A stretch of DNA of 64,000 bases from Bacillus benzoevorans (lineage in GTDB: Bacteria; Bacillota; Bacilli; Bacillales; Cytobacillaceae), in assembly GCF_014207535.1 (NCBI RefSeq), contig NZ_JACHGK010000006.1:124001-188000 (forward strand), read 5' to 3'. Under the pieces are notes generated by a model, which saw only the letters and a program-made list of their open reading frames with translations, was not told the DNA's origin and did no database searches. The translations under genes were made by a program, and so were the position numbers. Positions 43,806-51,192 of this stretch are shown here, piece by piece. The first letter of the stretch is position 1. Each line of letters starts with the position of its first letter.

Positions 43806-45287
43806 TCATTGGCCGCCTTTTTCCTTTAACAGAGCATCTACTTGTTTTTCAACTACTGTTCCCTTAAAGAAGTCAGGGTTAGAGCCAGCGTACAGGCTTA
43901 CCGGATTAGTGAAGACAAAATCTTTATAATCTGACGCAGATATAACACCTTTTTCCACTAATTCATAGGAATCTGCAAGTGCGTCCGCAATATTCCGTAC
44001 ATCCCAATGTCCTGCATCAGAAGAAAGGAAAGCGCGTAAAGGAGTTTCAAATGGCAATCCTTTACGGTCAAAAGCTGTATGAATGGTCGGATCATCGGCC
44101 TCAATTCCGAAATAGAAATTAGGTACGAATAAATCGCGTATGTCTTCAGCTTTTTCAATTCCAATGTCCGCAAATTCATCACGTAATTCAAGAGGTACAA
44201 CCGTATTGTTAATCAGATAATTGGCTCCTAGATGCAGTTGATCCAATCTTCCTTTTACATGGTCGCCGCCGTACTCTTCATAAAGAGCATATAGCAGTTC
44301 TTTATCGATATTTTCCGGATTGTATTGTTCCACAGCTGCTTTATTCCGGCGCTGCCAGTGCCAAATCAAATCAGGGTAAAGGCTCGCTCCCCAGCTTACT
44401 CCTCCTTCAAGGAAAGCAAATTTCAGACTTGGGAATCGGCTTGTAACTCCTCCAAAGAATAAGGATTTGGCCAGTGCTTCAGAGGCAGCGGCAAAATGGC
44501 CAATATGATTATACATATAATTTGAAATGGAACGGCGCGTATCTAAGCCTTGTCCTGAAACATGCGTTGATAGGGATACCTTTAATTCTACAGCCTTCGC
44601 CCAGAAAGGATCATAGTCATATGGACTGTCAATTCCGTAAGTATCAATATAGAACGCTTCTTTTTCTAATTCAGGATATTTTTTAACAATCCCCGGAATA
44701 GGCCGTTTCACATGTCCGGCAATCATCGCTGCTTTCAATCCCAGCACATTGACGGCATACTCCAGCTCCTCAATTGCTTCCTCAGGGGTATGCATCGGAA
44801 TAACTGCTACCGGAGAAAGTCGGTCACTGTACTCCCGATATACTTCAGCACTGTAGATATTCGCAGCTCTTACAACCGCCCGGCGGAGCTCATCATCCGG
44901 GATACTTGGGGCAAATAACGTCAAATTAGGATATACGATAGCAAAATCAATCCCAAACTCATCCAAACGTTTGTATGTGAGGGAAGGAATAGAAATCGTT
45001 GCTAAATCTAACGTATTATGTGCCGGGCGTGTCCACCAAGGTGTACGGGAAATGCGGAATTCCTTCTTCTCCTCATCAGAAATATTGAGCCATTGGGCAC
45101 GTCCGGTTCCGGAAATGGCAGCTACATACTTGGCGGCTATTTCCGCGCCCCCTACCTTTTTCAAAACATCTATAAACGCCGGACCAAATTCTTCGGTATG
45201 GAAATCTGTATCCACGATTGGGTACCCTAATTTTTCTCTTAATAAAGCAGAACGGCTTTTTGTTTTTGGCAGAATAATTGAACTCAT
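43806..45287 (-). CDS. Amidohydrolase-2 / ACMSD-like metal-dependent hydrolase or decarboxylase
   Basis: A 493-residue protein of the amidohydrolase-2 family. YPIVDTDFHTEE (about 22-33) carries the D-x-H-type metal motif; SPVAVIPMHTPEEAIEELEY, LSTHVSGQG, FAFLEGGVSWG and FLSSDAGHWD hold the other likely metal and catalytic residues. Family members include decarboxylases of aromatic acids and hydrolases; the substrate is not known. AAGGGG precedes the ATG. The gene is divergent from an SsuABC-like transporter and a flavin monooxygenase, with its own promoter and leader hairpin, which suggests a shared uptake-and-breakdown pathway for a sulfonated or aromatic compound. Confidence 0.85.
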   Translation of the reverse strand: MSSIILPKTKSRSALLREKLGYPIVDTDFHTEEFGPAFIDVLKKVGGAEIAAKYVAAISGTGRAQWLNISDEEKKEFRISRTPWWTRPAHNTLDLATISIPSLTYKRLDEFGIDFAIVYPNLTLFAPSIPDDELRRAVVRAANIYSAEVYREYSDRLSPVAVIPMHTPEEAIEELEYAVNVLGLKAAMIAGHVKRPIPGIVKKYPELEKEAFYIDTYGIDSPYDYDPFWAKAVELKVSLSTHVSGQGLDTRRSISNYMYNHIGHFAAASEALAKSLFFGGVTSRFPSLKFAFLEGGVSWGASLYPDLIWHWQRRNKAAVEQYNPENIDKELLYALYEEYGGDHVKGRLDQLHLGANYLINNTVVPLELRDEFADIGIEKAEDIRDLFVPNFYFGIEADDPTIHTAFDRKGLPFETPLRAFLSSDAGHWDVRNIADALADSYELVEKGVISASDYKDFVFTNPVSLYAGSNPDFFKGTVVEKQVDALLKEKGGQ

Positions 45288-45453
45288 TATATAATCCCCT
45301 TCCTCGTACTAAAATAAATACTCCTAACGATTTCTGCGAATACCTTTGAAACTGAAATTCACTTATTTCCCTTTCCATTAAAGAAAGGTTTTGAACCGCT
45401 ATAGTTTTTACTGCCCCTTCATTCCTCCCTCTTTTGATAAACTGAAATAAAAA

Positions 45454-45512
45454 AGGTTCCTTTTCCTGCGGTTTTTTTCCCGCTCAGAAATAAGGAACCT
45501 CTAGTTGACTAG
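45454..45512 (-). promoter_or_regulatory. Leader RNA hairpin of the amidohydrolase gene (candidate attenuator)
   Basis: On the minus strand: CTAG-TCAA-CTAG mini-hairpin, then AGGTTCC and GGAACCT arms enclosing a small GCGG/CCGC hairpin, then TTTTTT. It lies about 210 bases before the start codon. The leader on the other side (45777-45850) has the same order of parts. Confidence 0.7.
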
Positions 45513-45550
45513 TTGGCTGAAAATTGGAAATATATATTTGGTTGACTATT

Positions 45551-45579
45551 ATCTTAAACACACTTTTAATAGTTGTCAA
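45551..45579 (-). promoter_or_regulatory. Promoter of the amidohydrolase gene
   Basis: On the minus strand TTGACA (45579-45574) and TAAGAT (45556-45551) are exactly 17 bases apart, a strong vegetative promoter. Confidence 0.85.
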
Positions 45580-45711
45580 CTAGGTTTTATAAAAATTATT
45601 GGTATTTTATGGTATGGTATGGTATTTATTCTTTATACGTAAAATGGCTCTATGTAAAATGGAGATATGAATCCAGTAAATATAAGAAATTTTAAAATTA
45701 TACAAATATTA

Positions 45712-45739
45712 TTGACAATTAGTTTTTTTATGATAAAGT
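45712..45739 (+). promoter_or_regulatory. Promoter of the transporter-monooxygenase unit
   Basis: TTGACA (45712-45717) and TAAAGT (45734-45739), 16 bases apart. The -10 element is only a fair match. Confidence 0.65.
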
Positions 45740-45776
45740 AAGTCTATAAATTTAATATGAATTAGGCACAGGCTGA

Positions 45777-45870
45777 TTAGACAACTAAAGGCCCTTATTT
45801 CAAAAATCAGACATTCGTTCGCGCGGATGTTTGTGAAATAGGGGCCTTTTTTGTTGTGAAATAGGGGTCT
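45777..45870 (+). promoter_or_regulatory. Leader RNA of the transporter unit (candidate attenuator/riboregulator)
   Basis: TTAG-ACAA-CTAA mini-hairpin (45777-45788) merges into a 16-base stem, AAAGGCCCTTATTTCA against TGAAATAGGGGCCTTT (45787-45802, 45834-45849) with one wobble pair, enclosing an ACATTCG/CGGATGT hairpin and followed by TTTTTTG. A second copy of the 3' arm (GTGAAATAGGGG) follows at 45856. Between here and the start codon (46010) no other gene is seen. Confidence 0.7.
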
Positions 45871-46009
45871 AAAGTTTAATACTGAAACATCCTGTTCATT
45901 GGAAGGAACATAGGCAGGGATGCTTAAGCCCCAGTAACTGCCGGGTTTTTAAACAATAAAACACACTAATCCGATTTGAATAATAAAATATAAAAAGGGG
46001 TGTAGCTAA

Positions 46010-46819
46010 ATGACATCTGCTGAAAAAATTAGTTTCGAGCGGATCACAAAAACCTTTTCGGTCCGTGATCCAAAAAAGAAAGGGGCATTTAACGAATTTA
46101 CCGCGGTAAAGGATCTAAGTTTCAAAGTGCGGGAAAGTGAGTTTATTACATTAGTAGGGCCAAGCGGATGCGGGAAATCTACACTATTGGATTTGCTGGG
46201 CGGTTTAACGACGGCTACCCGCGGACGGATATTAATTGATGGCAAAGAAATAAAGGGTCCCGGTCTGGACCGTGGGATTGTATTTCAACAATATGCGCTG
46301 TTTCCTTGGAAAACGGCGCGCGGCAATATCGAATTCGGTTTAGAGGCCAAAGGGATACCAAAGCGTGAATGGAAAGAAAAAGCTAATGAGTATTTAAATT
46401 TAGTCGGACTGCAGAATTTTGCCGATCGTTATCCTCATGAATTATCTGGCGGCATGAAGCAGCGTATTGCGATCGCCAGAAGCTTGGCATTCAATCCGGA
46501 TGTCTTACTCATGGATGAGCCATTTGCAGCATTGGACGCACAAACACGTGAAACGCTGCAAAGTGAATTGCTTCGCATTTGGGAAAAAACAAAGAAAACA
46601 ATTATCTTCATTACACACAGTATCGATGAAGCTATCTACCTGGGAGAGCGTGTGGTTGTATTGACGGCGGGACCGGGAACGGTGAAACAAATTGTGAATG
46701 TACCATTAAAATCACGTTTAGAAGACGCAGATCTTCGCTCAAATCCTGAATATGTAAAAATACGCCGTGAAGTTTGGAGTTTATTGCACGAGCCTGAATA
46801 CCTAGGTGCCAATATCTAA
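46010..46819 (+). CDS. ABC transporter ATP-binding protein (SsuB/TauB/NrtD-like)
   Basis: A 269-residue ATPase subunit of a nitrate/sulfonate/taurine-type importer. Walker A GPSGCGKST (about residues 50-58), the Q-loop in QQYALFPWKTARGNIEFGL, signature LSGGMKQR and Walker B VLLMDEPFAALDAQTR are all present. The WKTARGN segment after the Q-loop is typical of the Ssu/Tau/ThiZ branch. AAAGGGGTGTAGCTAA precedes the ATG. First gene of a four-gene unit with a permease 21 bases downstream. Confidence 0.94.
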   Translation: MTSAEKISFERITKTFSVRDPKKKGAFNEFTAVKDLSFKVRESEFITLVGPSGCGKSTLLDLLGGLTTATRGRILIDGKEIKGPGLDRGIVFQQYALFPWKTARGNIEFGLEAKGIPKREWKEKANEYLNLVGLQNFADRYPHELSGGMKQRIAIARSLAFNPDVLLMDEPFAALDAQTRETLQSELLRIWEKTKKTIIFITHSIDEAIYLGERVVVLTAGPGTVKQIVNVPLKSRLEDADLRSNPEYVKIRREVWSLLHEPEYLGANI

Positions 46820-46840
46820 TAGGAGAGGAGGTCATTTTAT

Positions 46841-47665
46841 ATGACAACAGTTAAACCTGCAGAAATAACATTATCTACGGAAAAATCAAAGCTATTCAAT
46901 CTTTCTAGATTTACACAAGTGATCAAACAATCCATTGTCATCATTGCCTTGTTTTTACTATGGGAAATTGCTCCTCGTGCCGGCTTAGTCGATGCTGCGT
47001 TTTTCCCGCCCTTTACGGACGTAGTGCGTGCATGGTGGGATATGGCAGTATCTGGAGAACTGTTTGCCCATTTTAAAGCAAGTATTATTCGTTCCATCAG
47101 TGGATTTGTGCTGGCGCTTGTGATTGCTATTCCACTAGGTTTATTAATCGGCTGGTATCCATTAGCAAGAGACCTGTTGAATCCGGTTTTAGAGTTATTC
47201 CGTAATACGGCCGCGTTAGCATTACTGCCCGTATTTATCTTATTGCTGGGAATTGGTGAAACATCGAAAATCTCTATTGTATTGTTTGCTTGCACATGGC
47301 CGATCTTGTTAAATACCATTGCTGCTGTCGGAAGCGTGGATCCATTACTGATTAAATCGGCACGTTCCATGAATATCTCTTCATTCAAACTATTTTACAA
47401 AGTTATTTTACCTGCCTCAGTGCCGACTATTTTTACGGGGATTCGTATGGCAGGAACTGGAGCGATTCTTGTATTAATTGCTGCGGAAATGGTTGGGGCC
47501 AAAGAAGGTCTCGGATATTTAATCACGTATGCCCAATATAATTTCTTGATTCCACAAATGTACGCAGGTATTCTCACCATTTCATTATTAGGGCTGCTCA
47601 TTAATCAAGGATTAACCTCAACCGAGCGGAAGCTATCAAAATGGAAGCAGCAAGTAAATGGATAG
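46841..47665 (+). CDS. ABC transporter permease (SsuC-like)
   Basis: A 274-residue inner-membrane permease with six predicted helices and the binding-protein-dependent transport signature (SARSMNISSFKLFYKVILPASVPTIF lies around it, about residues 175-200). This EAA loop contacts the ATPase. GGAGAGGAGG precedes the ATG. Substrate specificity is set by the solute-binding protein encoded next. Confidence 0.93.
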   Translation: MTTVKPAEITLSTEKSKLFNLSRFTQVIKQSIVIIALFLLWEIAPRAGLVDAAFFPPFTDVVRAWWDMAVSGELFAHFKASIIRSISGFVLALVIAIPLGLLIGWYPLARDLLNPVLELFRNTAALALLPVFILLLGIGETSKISIVLFACTWPILLNTIAAVGSVDPLLIKSARSMNISSFKLFYKVILPASVPTIFTGIRMAGTGAILVLIAAEMVGAKEGLGYLITYAQYNFLIPQMYAGILTISLLGLLINQGLTSTERKLSKWKQQVNG

Positions 47666-47710
47666 GAGTCTATCAAAAAATACAGTCATGAAGACAATAA
47701 GGAGATATAC

Positions 47711-48736
47711 ATGATGAAAAAAGTCAGATTTGCCCATTTTCTAATCGTAACAGCATTGGCAGGAAGCATCTTAGCCGGCTGCGCAAATGATAAAGCATCT
47801 AACGCAATAGAAAAAAGTGCAGAAGACAAAGTACTGCAATACCAAAGCACGGTGGGCAGTGTCATTTACCCGGAATTAGCGGCCGACTTAGGTTATTTAG
47901 AGGATCTGAAACTGGAAAAGGTTAGTAATATGGCTGGCGGTCCAGAAAGTATCCAGCTGACAGCCACAGGCGAAACAGATTTTGGTTCGGCCTTTAATGG
48001 AGCCATTATAAAATCGTATGCGAAAAATATAAAAATAAAATCCGTTGTTGGTTCTTACGGCAGTGATAAAAATACGTATCACGGTGCATTTGTCCTTGAA
48101 GGCAGTCCGATTAAGTCTGCTAAAGATTTTATCGGCAAAAAGGTAGGTGTAAACATTTTAGGTGCGCATGCAGAATTTGTTTTAAAAGATTATTTACGCC
48201 AAAACGGCTTGACGGAAAAAGAAATTGAACAAGTAACCTTAGTGACACTTCCACTGTCTAATTTGGAACAAGGGCTGCGGATGAAACAAGTAGATGTAGT
48301 TATAGTAGGCGGTCTATCAAAGGAACTGGCGATTGAAAGGGGAGGAATTACAGAAATCTTCACGGATATTGATATATTCGGGGGAGAATTTACTGCTGGC
48401 GAGTTCTTCTTTACTGAGAAATATATAAAAGAGAACCCGAACACGGTAAAGACCTTTGTGGAAGGAACAGCAAAAGCTATTGAGTGGGCACGTACAACAC
48501 CAAGAGAAGAAGTTATTGCCCGATATGAAAAAATCGTCTCTGCCCGTCAAGGAAACGAGCCGACAGCTAATCTTAAATTCTTTAAAAGCCCGGGTATCGC
48601 AGAAGAAGGCGGACAAATAAAAGACAAGGAATTTCAAATCTGGATTGATTGGTTAGTAAAAAGCGGTGAATTAAAAGAGGGTCAAATAGAAGCGGAAGAC
48701 CTTTACACAAATGAATTTAACCCATTTTCGAAATAA
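47711..48736 (+). CDS. ABC transporter substrate-binding lipoprotein (SsuA/TauA/NMT1-like)
   Basis: A 341-residue lipoprotein. The signal peptide ends in the lipobox LAGC with the lipidated Cys at residue 24. The mature part has the NMT1/SsuA two-lobe pattern: VIYPELAADLGYLEDLKLEKV, GETDFGSAFNGAIIKSYAK, GKKVGVNILGAHAEFVLKDYL. The ligand could be a sulfonate, an aromatic or a nitrogenous compound. GGAGATATAC precedes the ATG. A GACCAGC/GCTGGTC hairpin (48760-48793) without T run lies between it and the monooxygenase gene and may trim or stabilise the mRNA. Confidence 0.92.
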   Translation: MMKKVRFAHFLIVTALAGSILAGCANDKASNAIEKSAEDKVLQYQSTVGSVIYPELAADLGYLEDLKLEKVSNMAGGPESIQLTATGETDFGSAFNGAIIKSYAKNIKIKSVVGSYGSDKNTYHGAFVLEGSPIKSAKDFIGKKVGVNILGAHAEFVLKDYLRQNGLTEKEIEQVTLVTLPLSNLEQGLRMKQVDVVIVGGLSKELAIERGGITEIFTDIDIFGGEFTAGEFFFTEKYIKENPNTVKTFVEGTAKAIEWARTTPREEVIARYEKIVSARQGNEPTANLKFFKSPGIAEEGGQIKDKEFQIWIDWLVKSGELKEGQIEAEDLYTNEFNPFSK

Positions 48737-48849
48737 AGTCACTGTGACGACATGAAATTTGACCAGCAATTTTTCTTGGAAAATTTCGCTGGTCTCGAAT
48801 ATTTGAGTTTAATCTCATTAAGTCAATATGAGAAATAGGAGCGATGAAT

Positions 48850-50193
48850 ATGGCAAAGGGACAAATGAAATTAGGAGCATTTTTCAATCTTCCGGGGCAT
48901 CATGTCGCAAGCTGGCGTCACCCTTCTTCAGGTGCCGGCCGCGTATTTGATTTAGATTATTTAACTGAATTGGCTCAAACAGCAGAGCGGGCAAAATTTG
49001 ATATGGTGTTTTTTGCGGATGTATTTGGCCAGCCTGTTTCAGAGAACGGCTCATCAGGATTGAAGCTTGATCCTGTGATCATTATTTCGGCGCTGCAAGC
49101 CGTTACGAAAAATATCGGTTTTACCGCAACGCTGACGACAACGTATAATGAACCGTTCCATGTTGCACGTAAATTCAGCGCGATTGACCATCTGTCAAAA
49201 GGGCGGGCAGCTTGGAATGTTGTGACATCTGCTAATGATAATGAATCATTGCTTTTTGGCAAAGAAAAACACTTGCAGCATGCCTTCCGTTATGAACGGG
49301 CAGAAGAGTTTGTAGATGTTGTCAAGAAACTATGGTTTTCTATTGAAGATGAAGCACTTGTCATCGATAAGGAAAAAGGTAAGTTTTTAGATTTGGAAAA
49401 AGTACATCCAGTCGATCATGATGGAGTATGGTTTAAAGTACATGGCACGCCCGATTCACCATCGACACCGCAAGGACATCCGGTAATTGTGCAAGCAGGT
49501 TCATCTGAAGCAGGAAAGGAACTTGCAGCAAAAACAGCGGAAGTTATTTTTACAGCCTGGCAGACACTTGAAGACGCACAAGCCTTCTACCTTGATGTAA
49601 AAGGGCGCCTGGCAAAATACGGACGGAAGCCGGAGGATTTGAAAATTATGCCGGGGGTATTTATAACCGTGGCAAAAACAGAGGAAGAGGCTTGGGCCAA
49701 ACAGCGGGAGTTGAACAGCTATATTACTCCTGAAGTAGGATTAGCCTATTTATCAGCCTTTACGAACATAGATTTAACCGGATATGATGTAGACAAACCG
49801 CTGCCGGATGTTGCTGAGTTTGATGATGAAACGAATCCGCGTATACGCTATAACATCATTCGCGACCTTGCTGAACGGGAAAATTTGCAATCCATACGTG
49901 AAATATATGAGCATATTTCGGGTGGCCGCGGTCACAGGGAAATCGTTGGAACACCTGCACAAATTGCCGACAAGCTAGAAGAGTGGTTCTTAAATGATGC
50001 AGCAGATGGCTTTAATATCATGGCTCCGCATTTTCCGCAAGGTTTCAACGAAATTGTTGAATTAGTCATTCCTGAACTACAGCACCGCGGTCTATTCCGG
50101 ACTGAATATGAGGGAAACACGTTACGAGAAAACTTGGGACTCTCTGTACCGGTTAATCCGAATAGAAAAGCGAAACAAATAGATGTGCAATAA
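48850..50193 (+). CDS. FMN-dependent monooxygenase (NtaA/SnaA/DszA family)
   Basis: A 447-residue luciferase-fold enzyme that uses reduced FMN from a partner reductase. MKLGAFFNLPGHHVASWRHP at the start and KGRAAWNVVTSANDNESLLFG in the middle are typical of the NtaA/SnaA/DszA/DmoA group, which opens C-S or C-N bonds. ATG at 48850 has AGGAG eight bases upstream; ATG at 48844 is too close. It follows the transporter genes with a 113-base gap, so it likely attacks the imported compound. No flavin reductase gene is visible in the window. A composite repeat ends the unit. Confidence 0.92.
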   Translation: MAKGQMKLGAFFNLPGHHVASWRHPSSGAGRVFDLDYLTELAQTAERAKFDMVFFADVFGQPVSENGSSGLKLDPVIIISALQAVTKNIGFTATLTTTYNEPFHVARKFSAIDHLSKGRAAWNVVTSANDNESLLFGKEKHLQHAFRYERAEEFVDVVKKLWFSIEDEALVIDKEKGKFLDLEKVHPVDHDGVWFKVHGTPDSPSTPQGHPVIVQAGSSEAGKELAAKTAEVIFTAWQTLEDAQAFYLDVKGRLAKYGRKPEDLKIMPGVFITVAKTEEEAWAKQRELNSYITPEVGLAYLSAFTNIDLTGYDVDKPLPDVAEFDDETNPRIRYNIIRDLAERENLQSIREIYEHISGGRGHREIVGTPAQIADKLEEWFLNDAADGFNIMAPHFPQGFNEIVELVIPELQHRGLFRTEYEGNTLRENLGLSVPVNPNRKAKQIDVQ

Positions 50194-50195
50194 TT

Positions 50196-50253
50196 TGGTG
50201 CCTGGCACCAAAAAAGGACATTTGTTCACCCCCAGTGGACAAATGTCTTTTTT
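50196..50253 (+). repeat. Composite palindromic repeat, copy 4, acting as terminator
   Basis: TGGTGCCTGGCACCA (50196-50210), then AAAAAGGACATTTGT and ACAAATGTCTTTTTTT form a stem with a 13-base loop and a T run. It closes the monooxygenase unit. Confidence 0.85.
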
Positions 50254-50347
50254 TATTGGAAGTTCAGGCACTATTTTGTCTATTTTATTCTGCTTCTATC
50301 CTTGTGAGGACATGCATATGCTGTAAGCGAGGGGGAGTGGGAATGGA

Positions 50348-50902
50348 ATGCCGTCAATCATCGGAGAATTTGTAACGATCGTCATTATGGCCTTTGCCCT
50401 AGGGATGGACGCCTTTTCTGTCAGTCTGGGGATGGGCATGTATAAGCTGCGTTTAAGGCAGGTTCTTAACATTGGGATTACGATAGGGATTTTTCATATT
50501 ATTATGCCGCTCCTCGGGATTATCACGGGCCGCTTTTTATCGGCGCAGTTTGGCGAAATTGCCACATACATAGGCGGAGCATTGCTGCTGATTTTAGGCG
50601 TGCAAATGATCTGGTCAAGCCTTTCGCAGCAACAAGAATCCTTGATTACACCGACGGGATTGGGTCTGCTTTTTTTTGCCCTGAGTGTTAGTCTCGACAG
50701 CTTTTCCGTTGGCTTAACCCTCGGTATATTTGGAGCGAAAACGATGGTTGTCCTGATTATCTTTGGAGTTGGGGCGACTCTTTTGGCGTGGCTCGGCCTG
50801 TTAATCGGACAAAGAGTCCAGGGCCTGCTGGGGAAATACAGTGAAGCATTGGGTGGAGCAATCCTCTTTCTCTTCAGCCTAAAACTATTAATTCCTTTTT
50901 AA
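50348..50902 (+). CDS. mntP: Manganese efflux pump MntP
   Basis: A 184-residue membrane protein with six predicted helices in two repeats. Each repeat has the metal-site motif: MAFALGMDAFSVSLGMGM (residues about 13-30) and ALSVSLDSFSVGLTLGIF (about 112-129), with the key aspartates. It exports Mn(II). In B. subtilis the homologue YwlD lies directly after ywlC; here the transporter unit is inserted between them. GAGGGGGAGTGGGAATGGA precedes the ATG. No yybP-ykoY riboswitch was recognised upstream. Confidence 0.93.
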   Translation: MPSIIGEFVTIVIMAFALGMDAFSVSLGMGMYKLRLRQVLNIGITIGIFHIIMPLLGIITGRFLSAQFGEIATYIGGALLLILGVQMIWSSLSQQQESLITPTGLGLLFFALSVSLDSFSVGLTLGIFGAKTMVVLIIFGVGATLLAWLGLLIGQRVQGLLGKYSEALGGAILFLFSLKLLIPF

Positions 50903-50905
50903 ATA

Positions 50906-50967
50906 GGCTTTGTTAAAGGTCGATGTGTGCCTCTGAACGGAAATAAACAAACAAGTTTAACAGAGCC
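50906..50967. repeat. MITE-like element, short form
   Basis: Terminal inverted repeats GGCTTTGTTAAA (50906-50917) and TTTAACAGAGCC (50956-50967) enclose 38 bases. The ends match those of the 186-base element at 58918-59103. No open frame. Confidence 0.75.
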
Positions 50968-50985
50968 AGAAAATAATCTCATTTA

Positions 50986-51010
50986 AACACCTGACCAATA
51001 GGTGTTTTTT
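50986..51010 (+). terminator. Terminator of mntP
   Basis: AACACCT and AGGTGTT around GACCAAT, then TTTT. Confidence 0.8.
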
Positions 51011-51192
51011 CTATGTTCGATAGGTTTTGCAGCAGCGGGTATTGCCTATTATGCCTCAGAATTTACAAAAATTTCATAATTTTTAATAGTTTCACCTTGA
51101 ATAATGGACTACACTTAAAACGAAAGGGCTATTGGGTAAAATTGGAAGATGCATAAAAGAAAATAGAATTGTCATAATGAGGAGGTGCTCGC

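Noticed and set aside
45570..45581. AGTTGTCAACT palindrome as a repressor operator
   Set aside because: It coincides with the -35 box (TTGACA) of the minus-strand promoter, which is enough to explain it; operator use cannot be excluded but is not supported.
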